Positions 9,166 to 16,545 of a stretch of 64,000 bases of DNA are shown piece after piece. Location of the stretch: NCBI RefSeq assembly GCF_900114455.1, contig NZ_FOTC01000010.1, forward strand, positions 35,738-99,737, in the 5' to 3' direction. Source of the stretch: Halogranum rubrum (lineage in GTDB: Archaea; Halobacteriota; Halobacteria; Halobacteriales; Haloferacaceae). Both the position numbers and the translations under genes were made by a program. The notes beneath the pieces are model-generated. The model was not told the DNA's origin. It was given only the letters and a program-made list of their open reading frames with translations, and ran no database searches. Within the stretch, counting starts at the first letter, position 1. Each line of letters begins with the position of its first letter.

Positions 9166-11502
9166 ATGCCTCCCCGCGAAATTACAGAAGCAGTCGCAGC
9201 CATTGCCGAACAGGACGGTGTCACCGTCCTCAATGACCCATATCGACACGATAGCAACGAACGGTGGGTTGTTAAGATCCGGCTTTGTCCAGACGACTTA
9301 GAACCCCATCCGGAGGTGCCACGCGAGACGGAGTGGTATCTCCATCTGCGGGATACGTACCCCGCTGGCTCAATTGGGATCTATCCTGCGGATCAAGAAG
9401 AGAACACCATTACCGCCACATTCCCCCACCAGAAGCTGAACGTTGCTGGAAGTGACGATACCCCGTGGCGAAGAGGAGATATCTGCGTTGCTCGGTATGG
9501 ACACACTCTCAGTCAAACGGGAGCCACCGGCGAACCCAGCACAGGTCGTGATCGCCTCTGCTGGCACATGGACCGAGCATTGCGGTGGTTGAGTAATGCT
9601 GCCCAAGGGGAACTTCGGAAACCGGATGAACCGTTTGAAATCCCGGCGTTCGATACGAGTTCGGACTCGGCTCCGACCATCGCGTTCAACGAGACGCAGG
9701 AGGCGTTCTCAGACTGGAAGCAGAGGTATGGACAGTGGGGTACGGTCAATCTCTGCTCGTTGCCGACCGCCGAAGAGACATACGCGACTGGAACGTTCAA
9801 CGACTGCGACGATGGAGTCGTCTATCAGCCACAATGGGGAGGATACATCGATGCGAATCCTGATGACTCTATTTCCGGGGCGTGGGCACTGTTAGAAGAG
9901 GTGCCGATTGAACCACCGTGGCAGGCTCCGGAAACGTGGGAAGATTTAGACGTGTTTTTCGATGGCACCGAGACCGACCCGTACGAACTACGGGCAAATA
10001 TCAAGCCCGTGTTAGACGATGAACCGGTCAAGATCCTTCTAATCGGGTTCCCCATCCCAGCAACGGTCGACGGCGATCCTGAGATTATTTATTGGCAACC
10101 AATCGAGATACAGGGGTTCAAAGATCCGAATGACCTCTCCGGCGGATTTCGAGATACTGGAAAGGGACCAGAGATAGCTGAACGGCGGGAAGCGAGAGAG
10201 GAACAGATTCGGTGGCTGGACTCGGACAACTGGTCGCATGAGCAGCTCACCCGACGCGGACATATGACGGAGTGGTTTCTGGATCGCAGTATCGTGCTCA
10301 TCGGGGCGGGAGCGCTCGGCAGTGCAGTTGCTGAAAATCTAGTTCGAGCCGGCTGTCAGCAGCTTACCATCGTCGACAACGACAAGTATGAGATCGGCAA
10401 CGTAGCTCGCCACACGCTAACAATTGATGACGTGGGGCGAAACAAGGCGTCAGCAATAGCAGACCGGCTCCAGTCAGTTGCGCCGTACGCGCAGGTCATC
10501 GATGTAGATAGCGCCTTTCCACCGAGCGGGGAGTTTCCAGAGCCAGTTAAAGACGCAGAGGTAGTGATTGACTGTACTGCTTCACGGGGAGTTCGGCGCG
10601 CTCTCGATGAGATTCGATGGGATCACCCGGTCGTGTTTTGCTCCGCTGCCATGGGACGGCGAGCAAATCGGTTGTTCTGCTTCACTGCCTACTCACATAC
10701 CTTCCCGTACAGCGATTATAACGAAGCGTTCGATCCATGGCGGTTGCAAGAACAGATCGAATGGGACGAAGACGAGGATGCGATTCCCGAGCGAGTTGGC
10801 TGCTGGCACCCAGCATCGGTTATCCGAACTGACCGGGTGATGACCTGGGCTGGAACAGTGACACGGCTCCTCGATCAGGCGACGACATTGAGTCTGCGCG
10901 AGAATAACCTCACCGTGCTCGAGACCGGTGGTGACGACGAGTTGCCGACGATTTCGCGGGCAGCACAACCCTTCCAAGACGGAATAATATGGCAGGCGCC
11001 AGAATCGCCAATCACCGTACAGATTCCGTCCACCTGTCTCGAATCGATGTACGATCGCTGCCGAAAAGAGCATCCCTGTGAGACGGGCGGTATTCTCGCT
11101 GGAACCGACCGGATCGATGGACCAGCACTGGTAGTCAATGCTCGAGACCCACCGCGGGACTCCATTCAAGAACCAACGCGATTCCTCCGGGGAACCGACA
11201 AAGTCGAGGAATGGCTCAAAGACGCCAGGGAGAGCATCGGCATCGAATATCTCGGCGAATGGCACTTCCATCCCGACGCCCCGCCCGAGATCAGTAGAGA
11301 AGATCGCAAAGCAATGAATGAGATTGCTACCGACGACGGCTACGACTGCCCTCATCCCCTCCTTTTCATCGTTGGTCAGGACGAGGATAGCCAGTTCACG
11401 ATCAACGCCTATCTCTTCCACGATAGTAAGGAATACGAACAATTAGAACAGATTGACAACCCAGATGCTGCTACAACTCTCGATGTCGGTGATGACAGAT
11501 GA
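9166..11502 (+). CDS. Fused CBASS Cap2-Cap3: E2, E1 (ThiF) and JAB domains in one chain
   Basis: A 778-residue protein with three parts. Residues 1-165 look like a bacterial-type E2 fold with a candidate catalytic Cys at about 107 in RGDICVARYG. Residues about 370-560 form an E1/ThiF adenylation domain: SIVLIGAGALGSAVAENL nucleotide-binding loop, IVDND, NVARHTL and GRNKASA, with a candidate catalytic Cys in RVGCWHP near 545. Residues about 625-740 are a JAB/JAMM peptidase: HPCETGGILAGT supplies the Glu, GEWHFHPDAPPEISREDRK supplies HxHP, Ser and Asp. Type II CBASS normally has E2-E1 (Cap2) and JAB (Cap3) as separate genes that conjugate and release the CD-NTase C-terminus; here they are one polypeptide. 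It overlaps the effector start by four bases. Confidence 0.88.
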   Translation: MPPREITEAVAAIAEQDGVTVLNDPYRHDSNERWVVKIRLCPDDLEPHPEVPRETEWYLHLRDTYPAGSIGIYPADQEENTITATFPHQKLNVAGSDDTPWRRGDICVARYGHTLSQTGATGEPSTGRDRLCWHMDRALRWLSNAAQGELRKPDEPFEIPAFDTSSDSAPTIAFNETQEAFSDWKQRYGQWGTVNLCSLPTAEETYATGTFNDCDDGVVYQPQWGGYIDANPDDSISGAWALLEEVPIEPPWQAPETWEDLDVFFDGTETDPYELRANIKPVLDDEPVKILLIGFPIPATVDGDPEIIYWQPIEIQGFKDPNDLSGGFRDTGKGPEIAERREAREEQIRWLDSDNWSHEQLTRRGHMTEWFLDRSIVLIGAGALGSAVAENLVRAGCQQLTIVDNDKYEIGNVARHTLTIDDVGRNKASAIADRLQSVAPYAQVIDVDSAFPPSGEFPEPVKDAEVVIDCTASRGVRRALDEIRWDHPVVFCSAAMGRRANRLFCFTAYSHTFPYSDYNEAFDPWRLQEQIEWDEDEDAIPERVGCWHPASVIRTDRVMTWAGTVTRLLDQATTLSLRENNLTVLETGGDDELPTISRAAQPFQDGIIWQAPESPITVQIPSTCLESMYDRCRKEHPCETGGILAGTDRIDGPALVVNARDPPRDSIQEPTRFLRGTDKVEEWLKDARESIGIEYLGEWHFHPDAPPEISREDRKAMNEIATDDGYDCPHPLLFIVGQDEDSQFTINAYLFHDSKEYEQLEQIDNPDAATTLDVGDDR

Positions 11503-12746
11503 CTGACCCAACTGGGCGTGTATTTCTCAGCTATAAGCACGAACAGACGGACGTCGCCAACTTCCTGCAATCAGAACTGGAGCGACACGGTGTCCCGATT
11601 TGGCGGGATATCTTCGATTTGAAGCCGGAGCCACTCAGAGATGAGATCATCGAACAGTTGGAGAACCCGAGAACGGCCAGTGGCATCGCGCTCGTCAGTG
11701 AAGAAGTGTCTGACTCTGACATCATCCTCAACGACGAGCTACCAGGGTTCAAAAATCGATGGGACTCCGATGACGACTTTTTCGTGGTCGTCGTGCCGTG
11801 TCCCGACATCAAAGTTAGTGAAGCCAAATCAATTCTCAATGAAGCCCCGATTCTACACGACTTCTCTGCCTGGAAGATGGTCCCCCTTGAAGCGACCACT
11901 TCTGACGAAGCTGCAGATATCGTCGATTCAGTATTATCAGAGCGTATAGAGCGTATTGATGGATATCTACCAGAAGGTGAGCCTATCGAGTGTTCACTCG
12001 ACACCTACGAATCACCAGCTCATGATATCGATCCCGCGATTGCTATCGACTGGTCCAGTTCCTTCGAACAAGGACTGCCTTCAGAAGAGGAGTGGAATCA
12101 ACGTCTGATCCCGGCGTTATCTACGGTCACCGACTGCCTCAGCCAGAAAGCGTCAGGCCGCCGCCTCCGGTTCCGCGGTCGAACGCATCTTCCGGCTGCA
12201 TTCGCAGCCGGGTACTGTCTCCCGACCACACGCCGTATCCCAGCATCGTGGGTGCAACCCAGAGGTACTGACGGAGGTACAGAATGGACGCTTGAAATCG
12301 ATGGAGAGGATAGTGGAGTGGAAGGCGCTCTTCAACGACGTCCGAACCACGGGTCCGAGCTAGCTGTTCTCGTCAATGTTGCCGCCGATGTACAGCCCGA
12401 GATAGATCAGATGCACGATCAGCTTCCGGATTTCAACGGAGTTCTCAAATTGACACCCGAGGATGGCCCCGGTATAGAATTAACCCCAGCAGAGGCAGTT
12501 CATGCTGCCGATGTGTTCCGTACCGAGGTTCGGAACGCAATCAAACAGCTGCCAAAAACATCGACCATACATCTCTTCATGGCGGGTCCCATGGGGCTTG
12601 CCTTTCTATTCGGCCAACAATCGAATACACTCCGGCCGATCCAGACCTACCTCTTCAACAAAGACGATGGGCAATACTATCCTGCTGGTCGTTTACAGAC
12701 CCAGCCACTCTCAAACGACTCAGATACACCATCTGAAGAGCAGTAG
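11499..12746 (+). CDS. CBASS effector, TIR-SAVED (NADase type)
   Basis: A 415-residue protein. The N-terminal TIR domain (about 1-145) starts VFLSYKHEQTDVANFLQSEL and contains a candidate catalytic Glu near residue 80 in IILNDELPGF. The C-terminal half (about 200-400) is SAVED-like, ending in IHLFMAGPMGLAFLFGQQ and a PIQTYLFNK strand, the usual last part of SAVED sensor domains. In known TIR-SAVED effectors, the cyclic nucleotide drives filament assembly and the TIR domain degrades NAD+, stopping growth. A purine-rich GGTGAT lies 6 bases before the ATG, an SD-like site suited to reinitiation at the four-base overlap. It is the last gene of the operon. Confidence 0.87.
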   Translation: MTDPTGRVFLSYKHEQTDVANFLQSELERHGVPIWRDIFDLKPEPLRDEIIEQLENPRTASGIALVSEEVSDSDIILNDELPGFKNRWDSDDDFFVVVVPCPDIKVSEAKSILNEAPILHDFSAWKMVPLEATTSDEAADIVDSVLSERIERIDGYLPEGEPIECSLDTYESPAHDIDPAIAIDWSSSFEQGLPSEEEWNQRLIPALSTVTDCLSQKASGRRLRFRGRTHLPAAFAAGYCLPTTRRIPASWVQPRGTDGGTEWTLEIDGEDSGVEGALQRRPNHGSELAVLVNVAADVQPEIDQMHDQLPDFNGVLKLTPEDGPGIELTPAEAVHAADVFRTEVRNAIKQLPKTSTIHLFMAGPMGLAFLFGQQSNTLRPIQTYLFNKDDGQYYPAGRLQTQPLSNDSDTPSEEQ

Positions 12747-12805
12747 CAACCTCGGCTGTACTCCTCGCTTTTTGACTGTATAGCGGTGAAAATCCCCCAT
12801 CGGAC

Positions 12806-12846
12806 TTAACCAACATTCCTCCATTTCGTCCGCAGTTGTTGGTTAA
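12806..12846. repeat. TTAACCAACA inverted-repeat element, copy a
   Basis: Half-sites TTAACCAACA (12806-12815) and TGTTGGTTAA (12837-12846) are exact inverted repeats with a 21-base spacer. It lies between the CBASS stop and the next operon. One of seven copies in the window. Confidence 0.85.
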
Positions 12847-12877
12847 TAGTTTTGAGGTAGGAATGATTCAGGAACCC

Positions 12878-12986
12878 TTCCTGGAAACGTCGCACTGGAA
12901 CTCAAAACACGGTGACAGAACCGCCGTACTCACCCTATTAGTTCCGTTTCCTGAAACGCGGAAGCGACACGCCGCGGCTTATCGGC
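12878..12986 (+). promoter_or_regulatory. Probable promoter and TTTCC/GGAAA dyads before the RadA-like/polB operon
   Basis: TTCCTGGAAAC at 12878-12888 and GTTTCCTGAAAC at 12946-12957 are imperfect relatives of the palindromes before the Orc-like gene at 6834 and 6916. A weak TATA-like CTTATCG at 12978-12984 stands 24-30 bases before the ATG at 13008. The shared dyads suggest that the CBASS and polymerase operons answer to the same DNA-binding protein; this is inference. Confidence 0.4.
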
Positions 12987-13007
12987 CCGGTCGGCATCTA
13001 GTTGAGT

Positions 13008-13976
13008 ATGTTCGAAGACTCCACGTCGACGTCGAGCACGTCGTCGAAGCAGCTAGCGGTGAGTCCACCATCACGGGGGGCAGATCGGAATCAGAATCTC
13101 GTCGACAAAGCCGATCCGGGGGGCGAAAACATCCTGTTTCCCTCGCTCGACGACGGCATCACGCTTCTAGATATCAAGGGTGGTCGTGGGGTCCCGATAC
13201 TCCAGTCCATCGTCCTCGATCATTTGCTCATGCACGACGGGCCCGCCTTCTGGGTCGATGCTTACGGGCACGCTACAACGACTGCGCTCGCGCGGATATC
13301 GCCTAGCCAACGGCTGCTCGACCGTATCCACGTTGCGCGGGGCTTCACTGCCTATCAGCATTTTGGAGCGGTCTGCGATCTCCCAAGGGCGGTAAATCAG
13401 CACGTCCAACAGACCACGGCAACAGAGGCCAGCGCGACGAATTCCCAGTCATCTGGACGCGACGACGAGACAGCTCAGTACACCCCTTCACTCATGGTCG
13501 CCCCAGTCGTCGACGCGCAATACCGTGCCGACGACACGCTTGGGGAAACCCATGCAGCGACACTCCAAGCGCGTACGCTCGCACGGCTCGCGACCTACGC
13601 CGAAGGTTACGACATCCCGGTTCTCGTTACCCGAACCAAGCCCGATGGGTTCACGGCATCTGTCGCCACGGCGGCTGAGCACCACTTAGAGTGCGAGCAA
13701 ACGCGGATGGGGCCACGGTTCGTCGGTGACGAGTTCGAAACGCTCGTCTATCCCGTCGACAGCGGCGCCTACTACCAGACGACGTTTGCCTACTGGCGGC
13801 AGCTGCTCGGTGCTCGTGCGAAACAGGTCGGACTGGAACCGGCCGCGCCCCCGACCCCGACAGATGCCACCGACGGCATCGGACTGGGCGTGACGGCCGA
13901 CGGATCGACCGCATCGCTCACCGCAAACCCACTCCTCGATGCGTGGACTGGCACTGTCGGTGCTGGAGGCCAATAG
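13008..13976 (+). CDS. RecA/RadA-superfamily-like protein with a degenerate P-loop
   Basis: A 322-residue protein beginning with a Ser/Thr-rich stretch. Residues about 50-110 (DDGITLLDIKGGRGVPILQS, then HDGPAFWVDAYGHATTTAL) follow the layout of a RecA/RadA core, but the Walker A Gly-x4-GK[ST] is replaced by KGGRGVPI with no Lys-Ser/Thr, so ATP binding by the usual route is doubtful. The segment YDIPVLVTRTK looks like a later core strand. Haloarchaeal plasmids and proviruses often place such a protein just before a family B polymerase gene, as here. The ATG at 13008 is preferred over a TTG six bases earlier. The function is unknown; a role in loading the polymerase is plausible. Confidence 0.6.
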   Translation: MFEDSTSTSSTSSKQLAVSPPSRGADRNQNLVDKADPGGENILFPSLDDGITLLDIKGGRGVPILQSIVLDHLLMHDGPAFWVDAYGHATTTALARISPSQRLLDRIHVARGFTAYQHFGAVCDLPRAVNQHVQQTTATEASATNSQSSGRDDETAQYTPSLMVAPVVDAQYRADDTLGETHAATLQARTLARLATYAEGYDIPVLVTRTKPDGFTASVATAAEHHLECEQTRMGPRFVGDEFETLVYPVDSGAYYQTTFAYWRQLLGARAKQVGLEPAAPPTPTDATDGIGLGVTADGSTASLTANPLLDAWTGTVGAGGQ

Positions 13977-13978
13977 CG

Positions 13979-14284
13979 ATGGGGCGGACCAATCCGACGT
14001 ACCGGGACGCACTACGAGCCATCGAGGACCGGTGGGCGGACTTCCGTCGTGCGCTTCGTCGTCGCGACCAACCACGGTTCGATCAGTTGTTCACCTACGC
14101 TCGCGAGCACGCCGATGCAAGTGGGCTATTGAATCACCAGAACCCGTTCCTGCCGGCGCTCCTCAGCATCGATCTCGAACAGGAAGCACGACTCGAAAGC
14201 CTCGAAGATCGCCTCAAGAATCTCGAGGAAGCACGCGAAGCCGAATACGACCCGGAGGCCGACCCGCGCGATGGAAACGAGTAG
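13979..14284 (+). CDS. Small conserved-looking protein between RadA-like and polymerase genes
   Basis: A 101-residue highly charged, probably helical protein, with a predicted C-terminal coiled coil (LEQEARLESLEDRLKNLEEA) ending in acidic residues. I do not recognise a family. The ATG at 13979 is two bases after the upstream stop, and its own stop is two bases before the polymerase ATG, so the three genes form one tightly packed operon. The position suggests a polymerase accessory or bridging factor, which the sequence alone cannot show. Confidence 0.7.
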   Translation: MGRTNPTYRDALRAIEDRWADFRRALRRRDQPRFDQLFTYAREHADASGLLNHQNPFLPALLSIDLEQEARLESLEDRLKNLEEAREAEYDPEADPRDGNE

Positions 14285-14286
14285 CC

Positions 14287-16452
14287 ATGCCGTTCACAAT
14301 CGACTATCTCGATGACGGCCGCATCCTCGAATGGAAGACGGGAGCCGACGGTGCCGTCGTAACCGAGTATGACGACTACACACCGCGTTTCTACGTCGCC
14401 CCGCGCTCCCCCGACGTAGATATCGACCTCACGAACCTTCGAACGGTCTACGAGCGTCACCCCGATGTTGTCGCGACCGAGGTCGTCCCCCGGCGGCCCG
14501 GCTTCCGTCGCGGCGACGAGGATGTCCTCGCTGTTGACGTCAGCCACATCGACCGAGTCACATCGCTTGCTCGGCAGGCACGCCAGTTGTCCGACTACCC
14601 GGTTGGGGATCTCGCCTGCTTCAACGTCGACCTCTCACGAGAGTTCAGGTACTGTCTCGAGAACAATGTGAACCCGACGCCAGCGAGGGATCTCTCCACA
14701 CTCCGACTCAGCGTCCCGCTGACGGAGACGAGCGGCGACGAGTACACTGAACTGTCCGTCGCCGGCGAGACGGTTACAGGCCCGCCAGCGGACATCCTGA
14801 CGGCAGTACAGGCGGCGCTCGACCAACACGACCCGGATGTCCTCGTGTGCTCGACAAGCCAAATCATTCCGACCCTGTACGGGATGGCTGCCAGCGCCGG
14901 CGTCGACGACTTCTCGCTGAGCCGGTGGGCCGATGTTGACTACCAGCAGCTTGCGAGCCGATCGACCTACGCGAGCTACGGACGAGTCGGGCACTCTCCA
15001 GCGCGATACAATGTGCCCGGGCGAGCAATTATCGACAAGAGTAACACCTTCTTTTTCGGTGAGACCAACATCGACGGCGTCCTCGACCTCGTCTCGCGGT
15101 CGCGCAAACCGATTCAGGAGGCAGCCTGGGCATCGATTGGCAACATACTCACCGCCATCCAGATCTGCGAAGCCCACAAGCGAGGAGTTCTCGTCCCGTG
15201 GAACTCTTGGCGGCACGAGGAGTACAAATCGATGGGAACGCTCCACGACGCCGACCGTGGTGGGTTCATTTTCGCGCCGGAAGTCGGCCTACACGAGGAC
15301 GTCCACGAACTCGACTTCTCGTCGTTGTACCCGAACATCATCTGTACGAGGAACGTGTCTCCCGACGTGATCCGGTGTGAGTGCCATCGCGGCCGCGACG
15401 ATGTCCCCGACCTCGGCTATTCGATCTGTGACGAACGCGGCTATCTCGTCGACGTCCTCCAGCCGATCATCGATGCGCGTGACGAGATCAAGGCCGCGAT
15501 CCGTCGCGAACAAGAACGCGACGACCCTGACGAGGAACGCCTCGAAGAACTTGAAGGGCGGTCGGGAGCCCTGAAATGGATCCTCGTCGCTTGCTTTGGG
15601 TATCAAGGATTCAACAACGCGAAATATGGGAGAATCGAGTGCCATGAGGCAATCAACGCATTCGCTCGCGAAATTCTGTTGACGGCGAAGCAATGCTTCG
15701 AAGCCGGTGGCTGGCGTGTCGTCCACGGCATCGTCGATTCGATTTGGGTGACACCGGATCCGGGCGTCGACGACAACCAGCGAGAGAATCTCACGGAACT
15801 CGCGACCGAAATCACCGAAGCAGTCGACATTCGGCTCGAGTACGAAGCTCACTACGACTGGGTGGCGTTCGTACCACAACGTGAGAGTGACGTCGGCGCG
15901 CTGACGAAGTACTTCGGAAAGGTCGCTGGCGATGACGAGTTCAAAGTCCGTGGCATTGAGGCTCGACAGCGGTCGACGCCGCCGTTCATCGGGAACGTCC
16001 AGCGGGAGTGTCTCGAACGGCTCGACGCAACTCGATCCCCAAGAGCCGTCCTCGGCTGTCTCAAACGGGCGATCACCAGCCTCGAAGCGGGTGAGGTGCC
16101 GGTGGAGCAGCTCGTCGAGCGGAATCGTGTTTCCAAACCACTCGAAGGCTATACACAGAACACACAGAACGTCGCGGCGCTGAAGCGTGCTCGCGACCAG
16201 GACCTCGCAGTTCATCCTGGCCAAGATATCAGGTACGTGGTCGTCGACGACAACAAAACTTCGCGGGAGCGTGTCGCCCTCGCCCACGAAGAGTTCGATA
16301 CGTACGACTCGTCGTACTACGAAACCCAGCTCGTCCGTGCTGTCGAAAGCATCCTCTCCCCGCTCGGGTGGGATCGAACAGATATTCGACGGGAGCTCGC
16401 TGAGACACGGAAGTTGGATCTGACCGAGTTCACTGCTGTCGATCCCAAGTAA
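14287..16452 (+). CDS. polB: Family B DNA polymerase, plasmid type
   Basis: A 721-residue polymerase. Motif A is DFSSLYPNII (about residues 342-351, catalytic Asp present). Motif B is the LKWILVACFGYQGFNNAKYG segment (about 427-446), with the Lys and the NxKYG end kept. Motif C is HGIVDSIWV near 480: the second Asp of the usual YGDTDS is present, but the first is Ile. The N-terminal half keeps the overall length of an exonuclease region, but I find no DxE exo I motif where it should be (LRLSVPLTET), so proofreading is probably lost. It is last in the RadA-like/small protein/polB operon and probably serves plasmid replication or repair. It is not the cellular replicase, which is longer. Confidence 0.85.
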   Translation: MPFTIDYLDDGRILEWKTGADGAVVTEYDDYTPRFYVAPRSPDVDIDLTNLRTVYERHPDVVATEVVPRRPGFRRGDEDVLAVDVSHIDRVTSLARQARQLSDYPVGDLACFNVDLSREFRYCLENNVNPTPARDLSTLRLSVPLTETSGDEYTELSVAGETVTGPPADILTAVQAALDQHDPDVLVCSTSQIIPTLYGMAASAGVDDFSLSRWADVDYQQLASRSTYASYGRVGHSPARYNVPGRAIIDKSNTFFFGETNIDGVLDLVSRSRKPIQEAAWASIGNILTAIQICEAHKRGVLVPWNSWRHEEYKSMGTLHDADRGGFIFAPEVGLHEDVHELDFSSLYPNIICTRNVSPDVIRCECHRGRDDVPDLGYSICDERGYLVDVLQPIIDARDEIKAAIRREQERDDPDEERLEELEGRSGALKWILVACFGYQGFNNAKYGRIECHEAINAFAREILLTAKQCFEAGGWRVVHGIVDSIWVTPDPGVDDNQRENLTELATEITEAVDIRLEYEAHYDWVAFVPQRESDVGALTKYFGKVAGDDEFKVRGIEARQRSTPPFIGNVQRECLERLDATRSPRAVLGCLKRAITSLEAGEVPVEQLVERNRVSKPLEGYTQNTQNVAALKRARDQDLAVHPGQDIRYVVVDDNKTSRERVALAHEEFDTYDSSYYETQLVRAVESILSPLGWDRTDIRRELAETRKLDLTEFTAVDPK

Positions 16453-16514
16453 TCAGCCGTCGGAAACAGATCAACCCGCCTCATTTCACAGTTCTCGACA
16501 ATGCCTCCATGGCA

Positions 16515-16521
16515 TTTATTA
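16515..16521 (+). promoter_or_regulatory. TATA box of the sacsin-like gene
   Basis: TTTATTA lies 25-31 bases before the ATG at 16546, which fits a leaderless transcript and favours that start over an in-frame ATG at 16501 that precedes the TATA box. Confidence 0.5.
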
Positions 16522-16545
16522 ACGATTTACGCATCTGTCGATAGC

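Noticed and set aside
15289..16287. 332-codon open frame antisense to the polymerase
   Set aside because: The plus strand encodes polymerase motifs across the whole interval; the antisense translation has no motif.
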